DNA of 64,000 nt from Dictyobacter aurantiacus (GCF_003967515.1 NZ_BIFQ01000002.1:1054001-1118000); one strand, 5' to 3'. Shown: positions 33,453 to 43,291, counted from the stretch's first letter. Numbers and translations: made by a program. Notes: generated from the letters alone by a model not told the origin.

Positions 33453-34670
33453 ATGCCAGGACATGTATCAAGCCCCATTCGCTCGCTCGGCGTGCTAACC
33501 GGTGGCGGCGACGTGCCAGGGCTCAACGTTGCAATTAAAGCATTAGTGTACCGCGCAGAGACAATGGGTATTCGCGTTATGGGCTTACGCGCCGGTTGGG
33601 AAGGGATCACCTTCCTGGATCGGTCACAGGGACAGGAGGCTCTGATCTTCCAGGAGGAGGATCCCCGCACCTGGAAGGATGGCTATCTGATGCCCCTGAC
33701 ACGCCTGAACACCCGCAGCATCGACCGTCAGGGCGGCACGATACTACAGTCTTCACGTACCAATCCTGCCAATATGCGTGTGAGCGAGCTACCTCCCCAT
33801 CTGAAATCTTATGGAGAAGGACACCAACCCGAAGAGCGTGTCGACCTGACGAAAGAGGTTATCGCCAACCTGGAGTTTCTGGGCCTTGACGGCCTGGTGG
33901 CGATTGGCGGTGATGACACGCTGAGTTACGGCTCCAAGCTAGCAGCCGCCGGCATTCCCGTCTGGGCCATCCCCAAAACAATGGATAATGACGTACCCGG
34001 CACCGATTACTGCATCGGCTTCCAGACAGCCATCAGCCGCGCCGGAGAGTTCATCAACCGTATCCGCTCAACCGCGGGCTCCCATCGTCAGACCGTGCTG
34101 TTCCGTATGTTCGGACGAGATGCGGGCTTTACCGCGCTCGAAACGGCGGCCGTGACCTGGGCCGATCGCCTGATTATCCCGGAAGTTCCCATTAACATTG
34201 ATCGCCTGGCTGACCTGGTGATGAAGGACCGACAGAATCCCGAAGGGTATTCATTCGTCGTCATGTCCGAAGGTGCCAACATGGGTGTTCCGGTACCCAC
34301 CGTCGGTGAGGCCGACGCCTATGGTCACAAGAAAAAAGCCAATGTGGCGGAGTTCCTGGCGGACCAGCTAACCGAGCGTATCTCCGGGGTACGCTTCTTG
34401 CCGATCGATCTGACCTATTTCTTGAGAAGTGGCGAGCCAGAAGTGTATGATAAAGATATCGCGATCCACTTTGCCAACTTGGTCATGAGTAAGGTTAGCG
34501 AAGGGATGCATAATGTGATGGCCGCGCATCGTAACGGAGAATACATCGTCACAGATATTCCCGGCAAGGATATTCCGGCCCGTCGTGTCGACCCGGCCGA
34601 CTATCACGAGGAGCGCTATCGTCCACGCTTTGAGCGTATCAGTGGTCCTTATCAGCCACAGATTCGCTAA
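33453..34670 (+). CDS. 6-phosphofructokinase, probably pyrophosphate-dependent
   Basis: A 405-residue PFK that phosphorylates fructose 6-phosphate in glycolysis. LGVLTGGGDVPGLN opens the fold; the substrate loop is AIPKTMDNDVPGTD and the lower helix has FRMFGRDAGFTA. Two specificity residues are visible: IGGDDTLSYG has Asp at 155 where ATP enzymes have Gly, and PKTMDND has Lys at 175 where ATP enzymes usually have Gly. In this family Asp plus Lys marks use of pyrophosphate rather than ATP, making the step reversible. It stands alone. AAAAGAGG precedes the ATG. Confidence 0.92.
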   Translation: MPGHVSSPIRSLGVLTGGGDVPGLNVAIKALVYRAETMGIRVMGLRAGWEGITFLDRSQGQEALIFQEEDPRTWKDGYLMPLTRLNTRSIDRQGGTILQSSRTNPANMRVSELPPHLKSYGEGHQPEERVDLTKEVIANLEFLGLDGLVAIGGDDTLSYGSKLAAAGIPVWAIPKTMDNDVPGTDYCIGFQTAISRAGEFINRIRSTAGSHRQTVLFRMFGRDAGFTALETAAVTWADRLIIPEVPINIDRLADLVMKDRQNPEGYSFVVMSEGANMGVPVPTVGEADAYGHKKKANVAEFLADQLTERISGVRFLPIDLTYFLRSGEPEVYDKDIAIHFANLVMSKVSEGMHNVMAAHRNGEYIVTDIPGKDIPARRVDPADYHEERYRPRFERISGPYQPQIR

Positions 34671-34786
34671 ACACAACACAAACAGGGGGGATGGAGCGAG
34701 GAGAGTCATGTTCACGGCATGCCCGCCTCGCGTCCAGCCACAAGAGGGATTTCCGGGTATCCCCTGACCAATGAGAGGAATGACAC

Positions 34787-35536
34787 GTGCGCACGGAAGA
34801 GATTCTCCATACGACTCAGCATCGCAACTATCCATTGCCAGCGGGACCCTGGATCATGAAGCAGAGCTGGCATGAACTGCTCTTCGCGCACTGGCCAATC
34901 GCCCCCGCCAGTCTGCAGGCCTTAATGCCACCAGCCTTTAAGGTCGATACCTTCGAGGGTGAGGCCTGGGTAGGGATCGTCCCTTTCCGCATGAGCGATG
35001 TCCGGCCACGGGGACTTTTCGCGGTGCCCGCGCTCTCAGCGTTTCCAGAACTAAATGTGCGCACCTATGTATCACTGGATGGACGGCCCGGCGTCTACTT
35101 TTTTAGCCTGGAGGCGGGCAATCCTATCGCCGTGGCCCTGGCGCGCTCGATCTTCCATCTGCCATACTACAATGCCTTGATGCGAACACAGCGCATCGAT
35201 AATACTATCAACTACCGTAGTCAACGTACCCATAGGGGAGCTCCATCCGCTGACTTTATCGGACGCTACCGACCGACCGGAGAGGTCAACTATGCGCAGC
35301 GGCACTCGATCGAATCCTGGCTCACCGATCGCTATTGTCTCTACACCAATCTAGGCTCTCACCTCTACCGAGCCGATATCCACCATCTTCCCTGGCCGCT
35401 TCAGCCAGCCGAAATGGAAACCACCCGCGACACCATGGCCGCCTCGCACAATATTCATCTACCCGACACGGATCCCTTGCTTTACTACTCCCAACACCTC
35501 GACGTATTGATCTGGCCCATTCAACGTATCCAATAA
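34787..35536 (+). CDS. DUF2071/YqjF-family protein
   Basis: A 249-residue protein of the DUF2071 family, with no established reaction. Diagnostic pieces are WIMKQSWHELLFAHWPIAPA, LQALMPPAFKVDTFEGEAWV, GIVPFRMSDVRPRG and FPELNVRTYVSLDGRPGVYF. The fold relates to acetoacetate decarboxylase-like barrels. AGAGGAATGACAC precedes a GTG start. It follows the PFK gene by 116 bases on the same strand; co-transcription is possible but no functional link is evident. Confidence 0.88.
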   Translation: MRTEEILHTTQHRNYPLPAGPWIMKQSWHELLFAHWPIAPASLQALMPPAFKVDTFEGEAWVGIVPFRMSDVRPRGLFAVPALSAFPELNVRTYVSLDGRPGVYFFSLEAGNPIAVALARSIFHLPYYNALMRTQRIDNTINYRSQRTHRGAPSADFIGRYRPTGEVNYAQRHSIESWLTDRYCLYTNLGSHLYRADIHHLPWPLQPAEMETTRDTMAASHNIHLPDTDPLLYYSQHLDVLIWPIQRIQ

Positions 35537-35710
35537 TGGAGCTGGTCATGCGGCTCGCTAATCGTTAGAGAAAGTGTGGGCGGTTTATGTTACCCTATTC
35601 TTCCCCCTCCCATCCCTTATTTTTGCGTCCGAGCTGCTGTTCCATGCTATAATAGCAACTAATGATCTTATATTATTGTCGCGATACATCCATAATAGAT
35701 TGAAGCATTA

Positions 35711-37039
35711 ATGAAAATTCAAAAAATCGGGGTGAAGATGCAAAGGCGCAGGCGCAGCATCCCAACAAAAAAAATACAGCTCAATATATCTGTGTGGGAG
35801 CGCTGGTGGCAAAACTTCTCACTGACCAGACTGATTCGCAACATCATAATTGCTATCTTCTCGGCCCAGGTTCTAACGGCAGGAATTTTGCTCACGATCT
35901 CGGCCATCCGCGACCGCAAAAAACATCTGCATAAGTTTCCCACCATAGAGCTCAAAGAGGTGCAGGTGGGCGCTAACCGCCTCCAATTGTACAGTAATGG
36001 GAAAGATCTCTATAACGCGATGTTAGAGGCCATTGACCAGGCCGAAAAAAGCATCTACATCGAATCGTATATCTGGAAAGACGATCAAGCTGGCTGGGAC
36101 TTCAAGACGCACCTGGCCCGCAAAGCGGCCGAAGGCGTCGAGGTCTATGTTATTTTTGATATGATCGGGAACCTGGTGGTGCCACGTCAGTTTAAGAAAT
36201 CTTTTGATCCTGCCATCCATTTGATAGAGTACCAGGCCCTTGGTTCGTATCAGCACGTTATTGATCCGCGTCACTATGCATTGGATCACCGCAAATTGCT
36301 GATCGTAGATGGCAAGACAGGTTTTATCGGTGGCTACAACATCGGCAGCCTGTATGCCGATTCCTGGCGCGACACCCACCTGCGCATCCAGGGGCCAGCC
36401 ACAACCGAGCTTGCCCACTCCTTTGTTGATTTCTGGAACCGCTTTGGTCCCAGGCATCATCCCATCCAGCATCGCTACCAGCGCAGATTTGATCCCCTGA
36501 TCAATCTGCATGGCAACGATGCCCTGCGCCTGACCTTCCCCATTCGAGATATGTATATCGAAGCCATTAATCGCGCCGAACACTCGATCTATCTCTCCAA
36601 CGCCTATTTTGTACCCGATGGATCGCTGCTGGACTCATTAAAGGCGGCCGCCCAGCGTGGCGTCGATGTGCGCATCCTCGTTCCCTGGAAATCTAACCAC
36701 GTGGTCGCCGACTGGATCTCGCATAGCTATTTCAGCGAGTGTTTAGACGCGGGCATCCACATTCTGGGCTATCGTCACACGATGCTGCACGCAAAAACCT
36801 GCACCATTGATGGCCAGTGGTCCACCGTTGGAACCGCCAACCTGGATCGTCTGAGCTCCATCGGCAACTACGAGATTAACCTGGAGATCTATAGTTCAGA
36901 TTTCGCGCAGCAAATGGAGCGTCTGTTCGCCTGCGATACAGAAGATGTGATCGAGCTTCGCGCTGAAGACTGGCATCATCGGCCCTGGTATACAAAGCTT
37001 AGTGAGCATATTCTAGCCCCTCTACGCTTTATGATGTAA
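35711..37039 (+). CDS. cardiolipin synthase-like phospholipase D family protein
   Basis: A 442-residue membrane-anchored enzyme joining two phosphatidylglycerols (or a related donor) to cardiolipin. One N-terminal membrane helix (IRNIIIAIFSAQVLTAGILL) is followed by two PLD domains. The HxK-x4-D motifs are HRKLLIVDG with FIGGYNIG in the first half and HAKTCTIDG with VGTANLD in the second. Length is a little short compared with Cls enzymes having two helices. ATG at 35711 is used; ATG at 35738 behind GGGGTGAAG is an alternative. Confidence 0.88.
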   Translation: MKIQKIGVKMQRRRRSIPTKKIQLNISVWERWWQNFSLTRLIRNIIIAIFSAQVLTAGILLTISAIRDRKKHLHKFPTIELKEVQVGANRLQLYSNGKDLYNAMLEAIDQAEKSIYIESYIWKDDQAGWDFKTHLARKAAEGVEVYVIFDMIGNLVVPRQFKKSFDPAIHLIEYQALGSYQHVIDPRHYALDHRKLLIVDGKTGFIGGYNIGSLYADSWRDTHLRIQGPATTELAHSFVDFWNRFGPRHHPIQHRYQRRFDPLINLHGNDALRLTFPIRDMYIEAINRAEHSIYLSNAYFVPDGSLLDSLKAAAQRGVDVRILVPWKSNHVVADWISHSYFSECLDAGIHILGYRHTMLHAKTCTIDGQWSTVGTANLDRLSSIGNYEINLEIYSSDFAQQMERLFACDTEDVIELRAEDWHHRPWYTKLSEHILAPLRFMM

Positions 37040-37101
37040 TATCGACAAACAAATTTATGCTCGTTATAGAGTATATATAAGTATCTATAAAACCGGGCTT
37101 T

Positions 37102-37345
37102 CGCACCTGCGGTGCCCCGCAGCCTTATTTCGTACCTGTAGCGCTCTACAGCCTTATTTCGTACCTGTGACGCTCTACAGCCTTATTTCGCACCTTCGGT
37201 GCCCCACAGTCATATGAGAGTTGGTGCGAAGGGGCGCGAATGCGCCCCTTCGCACCAACTCTCACAACTAGCGCGGGCGCGCAGCGGCCGCCCGTACGGG
37301 GGCGCTCATGTGCCCTACAAGACAAGAGTCAAATCACGCTTATAA
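37102..37345. repeat. hairpin repeat element copy H (inverted) with four 29-bp tandem repeats
   Basis: Reading right to left this is a family member: its GC block (GCGGGCGCGCAGCGGCCGCC) lies at the right and a perfect 23-bp stem pairs 37215-37237 with 37242-37264. On the flank that is tandemly expanded in copy D there are four 29-bp units starting at 37102, 37131, 37160 and 37189, each with a small internal stem. Confidence 0.8.
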
Positions 37346-37380
37346 ACAAAATGGCTAGAATACGAGGTTAATATTTTCAG

Positions 37381-38361
37381 ATGAAACGAGCCGTCGTTGC
37401 AACAGTCTTAATTATGCTCGCCCTGGAACTCCTTCTGACTATCCCGCTGATGCTTCTTACTCCCATCGGCCCTACCATACTGGGCAGCCTTAATCCCACC
37501 CCTACACCTACCCCACAACCGGTTTTAAGCGCCAGCGGGCAGACGCCCCCCACGCTTAAATCCCCCGTCTCCTATTTACTGGATGCCGACACCAACGACG
37601 TCCTGGACAACGTCCGTGGCAATGAACGCCTGCCCGTAGCCAGCACGACCAAGATCATGACCGCGGTCATCGCGCTGGAGAAAAGCCAGCCGGACCAGAT
37701 TGTTACCGTCAAAGATGATGCGGTCAAAGAGGTAAAGGACAACTTTGGCAGTACCGCCGACCTCAAAGCAGGCGACAAGGTACGCATGATCGATCTCCTT
37801 TATGGCCTGCTGCTTCCCTCCGGAGATGACGCGGCCATCGCCATCGCCGACACTATCAGCGGCTCACCCGCCAACTTTGTCAAGGTCATGAACGCCTATG
37901 CCCACAAGCTACACCTGAACAACACCCACTACATCAATCCAGACGGACTGACATACTACACCGGGGCCGATAAAAAGCCCGATCCCAACGAATACAGTAC
38001 CGCGGCCGACCTGGCCCAACTCACCCGCTACGCCCTGCGCAATCCCATATTCGCCCAGATCGTACAGATCCAGCACTACCATTTACCGGCTACCGCCGAC
38101 CATGGGGCCTACAACTGGGACACCACTGATGACTTGTTGCAAGCCTATCCAGGCACCATCGGCGTCAAAACGGGATTCACCCTTGAGGCCGGCTCCTGCC
38201 TGGTATTTGCCGCCAAGAATGCCAAGCATACCCTGATCGGCGTACTCTTACAGGGAAAAGACAAAAACGATCGCTTTACAGATGCGCCTCAACTGCTTGA
38301 CTGGGGCTTCAACCTGCCACTCAAGGCGCCAACACCAACACCAACACCCATCCATAAATAA
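37381..38361 (+). CDS. serine-type D-Ala-D-Ala carboxypeptidase (peptidase S11)
   Basis: A 326-residue exported peptidoglycan enzyme that trims the terminal D-Ala from pentapeptide stems. A signal peptide or anchor (VLIMLALELLLTIPLMLL) precedes a Pro/Thr-rich linker. Catalytic motifs: S-x-x-K in ASTTKIMTA (S88, K91), SGDDAAIAI for the second motif, and KTG in GVKTGFTLEAG. It lacks the C-terminal beta domain of PBP5 and ends in PTPTPTPIHK. Similar to sporulation or vegetative DacA/DacF types. Alone between repeat elements. Confidence 0.92.
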   Translation: MKRAVVATVLIMLALELLLTIPLMLLTPIGPTILGSLNPTPTPTPQPVLSASGQTPPTLKSPVSYLLDADTNDVLDNVRGNERLPVASTTKIMTAVIALEKSQPDQIVTVKDDAVKEVKDNFGSTADLKAGDKVRMIDLLYGLLLPSGDDAAIAIADTISGSPANFVKVMNAYAHKLHLNNTHYINPDGLTYYTGADKKPDPNEYSTAADLAQLTRYALRNPIFAQIVQIQHYHLPATADHGAYNWDTTDDLLQAYPGTIGVKTGFTLEAGSCLVFAAKNAKHTLIGVLLQGKDKNDRFTDAPQLLDWGFNLPLKAPTPTPTPIHK

Positions 38362-38366
38362 GTTGT

Positions 38367-38488
38367 ATGTAGTGGTGTAGGGGCACCGATGCGTCCCTAC
38401 ACCACTACATAACAGATACAGGTACAGAGACCATTTTTGTGGTGGTGCATCAGAGGCGCGAATGCGCCTCTGATGCACCACCACAAAA
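38367..38488 (+). terminator. two hairpins after the carboxypeptidase gene
   Basis: A 16-bp stem pairs 38367-38382 with 38395-38410 and a perfect 25-bp stem pairs 38435-38459 with 38464-38488 (tip GCGC-GAAT-GCGC). They look like stems of the repeat family without its GC block. Confidence 0.75.
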
Positions 38489-38631
38489 CCAGAATATGGG
38501 GACGCCTGCGTTCCCCACGCTCCGGGGCATTTGGCAATGCGATGCTTTTTGTGCATATATAAGAGAGGTAGTGTTAATCCGGATAAAATCTATTCATTAA
38601 CATTACAACATTTAATAATGGAGCTTTGTAT

Positions 38632-39180
38632 ATGTTACAGATTGATTTTGCAGCTTTACGCGCAGGGACAGCCTCGTACACTGATCTCACCAGTGCCATC
38701 AGCCACACCGAGCTACGTACAGAAACCAGTGAACTATTTAACAACATCCAGGCCATTATCGCGCAGGCGACGGACGCGGCCGTCACATTGGTACCGGAGG
38801 ATCCTCAGGCCGGTGAAGGTGAGCACGGCTGGACCCTGGGACATGTAATCGCCCACCTGACAGCCTCGCTAGAGGAGCAAGCAACTACCTCCGCCTTGCT
38901 CGCACGCGGCTTCACGATTGAACAACGCTTCCACACTGAAACACCCTGGGAAAGCATCACCACGGTTGAGCAGCTACAGGCGCGTCTGCGCGAATGCACC
39001 CGCATCTGCAACGCCTATCTGGACGCGTGGCCCGACAATCCCGATCTCAGCACAACAGTTACACGCGTACCATTTATCGGCCCCATGAATGCCATTGGCT
39101 GCTACACGCTTGGGATTCTGCATGGTCAGATGCACTACGACCAGCTCAAAGAAATTATGCGTCAGGCCAGGGAAGCCTGA
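38632..39180 (+). CDS. DinB-family protein
   Basis: A 182-residue four-helix protein of the DinB/YfiT group. The metal-ligand pattern is seen as LGHVIAHLTASLEEQ and, near the C-terminus, ILHGQMHYDQLKEI. Some members are thiol-dependent transferases; for this one the substrate is unknown. The ATG at 38632 is chosen because GGAG lies eight bases before it; a TTG at 38626 is too close. It is followed by a 16-bp stem and is not in an obvious operon. Confidence 0.85.
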   Translation: MLQIDFAALRAGTASYTDLTSAISHTELRTETSELFNNIQAIIAQATDAAVTLVPEDPQAGEGEHGWTLGHVIAHLTASLEEQATTSALLARGFTIEQRFHTETPWESITTVEQLQARLRECTRICNAYLDAWPDNPDLSTTVTRVPFIGPMNAIGCYTLGILHGQMHYDQLKEIMRQAREA

Positions 39181-39199
39181 AATCCTACCCATAGGCATC

Positions 39200-39241
39200 G
39201 TTATTGCTTGATGCGCTATCATAAACGCATCAAGCAATAAC
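39200..39241. terminator. 16-bp hairpin after the DinB gene
   Basis: GTTATTGCTTGATGCG at 39200-39215 pairs with 39226-39241. No long T-run follows. Confidence 0.65.
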
Positions 39242-39308
39242 CACAATCAGCCTTTGCCAGATTCGCATCCACACTGTCTGAATAGATACATGAAAAGGCG
39301 CCTATAGT

Positions 39309-39749
39309 ATGAAGGTTGAAATCAATCTTGCGGCACGCGAGGAAAAATTTATCGTCCGAAACCTGCTAGAGCTCTGTCAGTACGATTACACTGAATTCAC
39401 CTCCAGGAATATTGGCGACCACGGTCTCTTCGACTATCCCTATTTAGATCACTACTGGACCGAAGAGAAACGCTTTCCGTTTTTGATCCGCGTGGAGCAG
39501 AAGCTTGCTGGTTTCGTACTGGTACAAAAGCTAGATGAGGAACCCGCTACCTATAGCATGGTTGAATTCTTTATACTGCGCAAATATCGTCAACAAGGAT
39601 TAGGGCAGGTAGTTGCGCACCATATCTTTGACATGTTTCCGGGCCGCTGGCGCGTACGGCAGGATGTTGAAAACGAGGCCGCGCAGGCCTTCTGGCGCAA
39701 AGTAGTCAGGCGCTACACCGATAATCGCTATCGCGAAAGCCGAGATTAA
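39309..39749 (+). CDS. GNAT-family N-acetyltransferase
   Basis: A 146-residue acetyltransferase. VEFFILRKYRQQGLGQVVAH is the acetyl-CoA-binding motif A and NEAAQAFWRKVVRRYTDN is motif B. The region FPFLIRVEQKLAGFVLVQK is the preceding strand pair. It resembles GNATs predicted to be involved in resistance or nucleotide/protein modification, but the acceptor is unknown. The terminator that follows is shared with the convergent sugar-binding protein gene. Confidence 0.86.
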   Translation: MKVEINLAAREEKFIVRNLLELCQYDYTEFTSRNIGDHGLFDYPYLDHYWTEEKRFPFLIRVEQKLAGFVLVQKLDEEPATYSMVEFFILRKYRQQGLGQVVAHHIFDMFPGRWRVRQDVENEAAQAFWRKVVRRYTDNRYRESRD

Positions 39750-39794
39750 CAGTAAAATTTCTGGCAACTCCTCACATGTCCCTATACAGAAAAA

Positions 39795-39823
39795 GGGAGC
39801 TATGTGCAATGCACATAGCTCCC
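39795..39823. terminator. 13-bp hairpin between convergent genes
   Basis: GGGAGCTATGTGC and its complement around AAT. On the minus strand a run of T (from AAAAA before the stem) follows, making it a normal terminator for the ABC operon. Confidence 0.75.
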
Positions 39824-39834
39824 CCTATCAAACT

Positions 39835-41160
39835 TTACTGTCCGTTATTTTGGATAATCTCGTTGAGCTGTTTAGCCATGTTGTCCAGGGTAGGCTGAAC
39901 CGGCTTTTTACCGCTAAGGATATCGTTCCAGTTGGCGGTAATGACATCATTGGCTTTAGTAGCCCAGGGAGAAATGAAGCGCACCGGCACTTTATTCGGT
40001 GTGTTCAGGCTGGCGTTGACCGAGTCGCTCACGCTCTGATAGCCCTTCGCATTCAACGTACTAAAGTATTGCTGCGAAGCGGGCAGGTAAGCTGCGGGAG
40101 CCACCGGAGCGCTGGGCAGGATATCGTTCCAGGCTGTACCATCCAGATAGGTCATAACTTTCCAGACAGCATCCGGATTTTGAATGTAGGTCGGTGAGCA
40201 GATGCCAACGGCATCATAGGTCTGGGACTGTGTTTTGACGATCGGCTGAGGTACAAAGCCAATTTTGAACTTAGGATTGGCCTGCAAGAAGCTGGCGGCG
40301 AACCACTGACCGCCCCAGAACATCGGCACTTTACCAGCCAGGAAGGCGGCCGAAGGATCGCTACTCTGATAGTCTGGCGGGGTAACATAGCCATTCTTAA
40401 CGGCGTCAACAAACTTCTGCGTGCCCTCCACAAACTGGGGACTGATCGTCACTTTTGTGGGTGAGATGATGCGATCGACAAATGGCGCGCCACCGGCTGA
40501 AACCGCGTAATTGCTCATACCAAACGGATCGGCATAAGGACCGCTCAGGGCACCATACTGTGTCACCTTGCCGCCACTCTTCACAGTCAACGCCTGGGCC
40601 GCCTTAAAGAAATCGTCATAGGTCCAGTTCGTGGTTGGCAGAGATACTTTAGCGGCGTTAAAGAGGTCAGCATTGTAAAAATAGCCGTAGGTGTTAAGCA
40701 AGGTAGGCAGGCCATAGAGCTTGCTACCATCCGTTGAATACCAGGCCTTGAGGGCGGAGGGGGCAAAGTTCTTCTGATCAAAGTTGCCGCTAGACTGGTT
40801 GATATACTTGGACCAGTCAAAGAGTACCCCTTTGCTACCCAGATCCTGCTCGGTATCGTTGCCACACCAGAAGAAATCGGGCAGTTTCTTGGCCATCGTT
40901 AACGATGTAATCTTCTGACTAAAATCGCTATTAGGAGATGGGATATGCTGGATGGTAATGTTCTTGTCGGAAAACTTCTTCAATGCGGCATCAATGGCGG
41001 CATTGGTCGTATTGTTTTCCCACGTCATAAAGCTGACGGTCGCTTTACCGCCATTACTACTACTACTACCGGGTCCACTACTGGAGCCGCCGCAGGCGGC
41101 CAGCAACATAGATAAAATGACGGTGATCAGTAAGACGGTCTTTGTCCTTGTGAATTTCAT
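39835..41160 (-). CDS. sugar ABC transporter substrate-binding lipoprotein
   Basis: A 441-residue extracellular solute-binding protein of family 1. The lipobox is MLLAACGG with lipidated C23 and a Gly/Ser linker. The mature part begins ATVSFMTWENN and includes SLTMAKKLPDFFWCG and YGLPTLLNTYGYFYNADLFN, as in maltose- and oligosaccharide-binding proteins. It is the last gene of a minus-strand operon (GH125 mannosidase, two permeases, this protein), so the cargo is probably an alpha-mannoside or a related oligosaccharide. GAGGAGAGG precedes the ATG. Confidence 0.94.
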   Translation of the reverse strand: MKFTRTKTVLLITVILSMLLAACGGSSSGPGSSSSNGGKATVSFMTWENNTTNAAIDAALKKFSDKNITIQHIPSPNSDFSQKITSLTMAKKLPDFFWCGNDTEQDLGSKGVLFDWSKYINQSSGNFDQKNFAPSALKAWYSTDGSKLYGLPTLLNTYGYFYNADLFNAAKVSLPTTNWTYDDFFKAAQALTVKSGGKVTQYGALSGPYADPFGMSNYAVSAGGAPFVDRIISPTKVTISPQFVEGTQKFVDAVKNGYVTPPDYQSSDPSAAFLAGKVPMFWGGQWFAASFLQANPKFKIGFVPQPIVKTQSQTYDAVGICSPTYIQNPDAVWKVMTYLDGTAWNDILPSAPVAPAAYLPASQQYFSTLNAKGYQSVSDSVNASLNTPNKVPVRFISPWATKANDVITANWNDILSGKKPVQPTLDNMAKQLNEIIQNNGQ

Positions 41161-41260
41161 AGCTACAACCTCTCCTCAAAAATGAGATCGACAAATGAAA
41201 CAGGTCGCGAACTGGTCAACTTTAACCAGCGATAATAAGCGAAAACGGGATACAGCTTCT

Positions 41261-42172
41261 CTACTTTTGCGTCATTGAACTACCCAGTGAGCCAAGCCCC
41301 TGCATGAAATATTTCTGAGCCAGGAAAAACAGGATCAGTGGTGGGAGCATGTAGAACACATTGGCAGCCATAAAGTAGTTGTATTGCGTGGTCGCGACAC
41401 CCGCAAACTGGCCCGCAAAAGAAGCCATACCCAGGGAAAGGGTAAATTTGTCATCCGAGATCAGATAGACCAGCGGAGAAAGGTAGTCGTTCCAGGAAGC
41501 CTGGAAAGACATGATCGCCATCGTAATCCAGATCGGGCGCGTCAGAGGGACCATAATCTTCCAGAAGATGGTCCAGTGATTGGCGCCATCCAGCTTGGCC
41601 GCCTCATCATACGAATACGGAATGGAGAGCGCGTATTGATAGAACAGGAAGATAAAAAAGGGATTCGCCAGCCAGGCAGGCAAAATTAAAGGAAACCAGG
41701 TATCGTAAAAGTTCAGATTAATGGCCAGGCGCACAATCGGGATCAGGCCGATCAGCGGCGGCACAAAGATGCTACTGATAAACACATAGAACCAGACGCG
41801 GCGACCAGGGAAATGGATGCGCGAAAGGCCATACCCCACCAGCATCGAAGTAATGACGCTACCAACGGTACAGGCAATAGCGATAATGGCCGAGTTCATA
41901 AACAGCAGTGGAAAATGAATCTCTGCCGGTCCCAGAATAAAGTTCTCAAAGTGAAACTCGTTGGGAATCAACCGGGGCGGCAGCTCATGGATAGCGCTAT
42001 TGCTTTTGAGTGCGATCGTGATCATCCACAACAAGGGGAAGATCATCGAGATCGAGAGCAGGATACAGAGCGCGTACCAGGCGAGCTTGCCAATCAAATA
42101 ACGGGCTCTACGCTGTTCCGCCGACGGCATTGTGTTCCGTTTCTTCACCGGCGCATGAGCAACAGTACTCAT
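41261..42172 (-). CDS. sugar ABC transporter permease, MalG type
   Basis: A 303-residue permease with six membrane helices. The EAA loop that contacts the ATPase is YDEAAKLDGANHWTIFWKI, followed by MVPLTRP. The conserved helices FPLLWMITIALK near the start and PLVYLISDDKFTLSLG before the last helix are typical of MalG/LacG-type subunits. It pairs with the MalF-type subunit encoded just upstream (61 bases). No ATPase gene is in the cluster; a shared MsmK/MsmX-like ATPase elsewhere is expected. Confidence 0.94.
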   Translation of the reverse strand: MSTVAHAPVKKRNTMPSAEQRRARYLIGKLAWYALCILLSISMIFPLLWMITIALKSNSAIHELPPRLIPNEFHFENFILGPAEIHFPLLFMNSAIIAIACTVGSVITSMLVGYGLSRIHFPGRRVWFYVFISSIFVPPLIGLIPIVRLAINLNFYDTWFPLILPAWLANPFFIFLFYQYALSIPYSYDEAAKLDGANHWTIFWKIMVPLTRPIWITMAIMSFQASWNDYLSPLVYLISDDKFTLSLGMASFAGQFAGVATTQYNYFMAANVFYMLPPLILFFLAQKYFMQGLGSLGSSMTQK

Positions 42173-42232
42173 ATCTTATCGATTCCTTTCCAGGGATAAA
42201 ACCATGTGATGCAACAATCATCCCGCCGGCAA

Positions 42233-43222
42233 TCAGTCGGCGTTCTCCGCGTATACCCACATCGACGAGGTACGGAACGTCAGGGCAGTGATGGCCAGAA
42301 TGATAATGAAGAGGATCCACACCTCTGCCGTCGCATATCCAAGCTGAGGAAAGGCGCCATTAAAGCCATCATTATAGATCTTGAACATAAAGAGGTTAGT
42401 CGCAAAGTGCGGACCACCGCCGGTCAGTACTTTGGCCTGGTTGAAGGCCTGGAAAGCTGTCGTCAATTGCAGCACCAGTTGCAGAAAAAGGATGGGAGAG
42501 ATCATCGGCAAGGTAATACGGAAAAATAGGTTGAACGCCCCCGCCCCATCCATTTTGGCCGCTTCATACACCTCCTGAGGCACTGCCTGCAGACCGGCCA
42601 GAAAAATGATCATGGTCGATCCTACACCCCAGAGTCCAATCAATACGATGGACGGCATCGCCATCTGCTCACTACCCAGCCACATACTGGTCGGCAGGTG
42701 AAAGAAGCTCAACGCCTGGTTCGCCAGGCCAAACAGTGGATCGTACAAATACTTCCATAGCGTCAGTACCGCGATACTTGGCAAGACGACAGGTAGATAC
42801 ATAATGGTGCGGAAGATCCGGACACCTGGCAGTGATCGATTAAGCAAGACCGCCAGCAACAGGCCAAGCACCAGGGTCGAAGGCACACTCAAAATACCAA
42901 AGTAGGCCGTAGCGCGCAACGAAGGCCAGAAGGCCGGATCTTTACTAAACATATACTGGAAGTTCTTCAATCCGATCCAGGTAGGGTTGTTCAGCCCATT
43001 CCAGTCCGTGAACGCATAGTAGGCGGAAAAGATCAGTGGATACGCGATAAAGAGGCAAAAACCGATAATCGAGGGCATAATAAAGAGATAGCCTGCAATC
43101 ACATCTCCAGGGCGCCATCTATGCCGGGGCGCACGACCAGTTTTAGGGGCATAGGTACCAACCTTATTGGAAGCGCCTGTGCCGCGCATTCCCGTACCTA
43201 CTCCTTGCACCTGTGTCTTCAT
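42233..43222 (-). CDS. sugar ABC transporter permease, MalF type
   Basis: A 329-residue permease with six helices and a Gly/Lys-rich N-terminal tail of about 35 residues. The EAA loop is VYEAAKMDGAGAFNLFFRI followed by TLPMISP. FLFIAYPLIFSAYYAFTDWN opens the transmembrane part. It forms a heterodimer with the MalG-type subunit next to it. GAGAGAAGG precedes the ATG. It follows the mannosidase gene by 69 bases, consistent with one transcript. Confidence 0.94.
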   Translation of the reverse strand: MKTQVQGVGTGMRGTGASNKVGTYAPKTGRAPRHRWRPGDVIAGYLFIMPSIIGFCLFIAYPLIFSAYYAFTDWNGLNNPTWIGLKNFQYMFSKDPAFWPSLRATAYFGILSVPSTLVLGLLLAVLLNRSLPGVRIFRTIMYLPVVLPSIAVLTLWKYLYDPLFGLANQALSFFHLPTSMWLGSEQMAMPSIVLIGLWGVGSTMIIFLAGLQAVPQEVYEAAKMDGAGAFNLFFRITLPMISPILFLQLVLQLTTAFQAFNQAKVLTGGGPHFATNLFMFKIYNDGFNGAFPQLGYATAEVWILFIIILAITALTFRTSSMWVYAENAD

Positions 43223-43291
43223 TGAACACCTTCTCTCATACTTGTAGCGTCGTCAATGCGACCACCGGGAAATACATCCATAAGTATCTAG

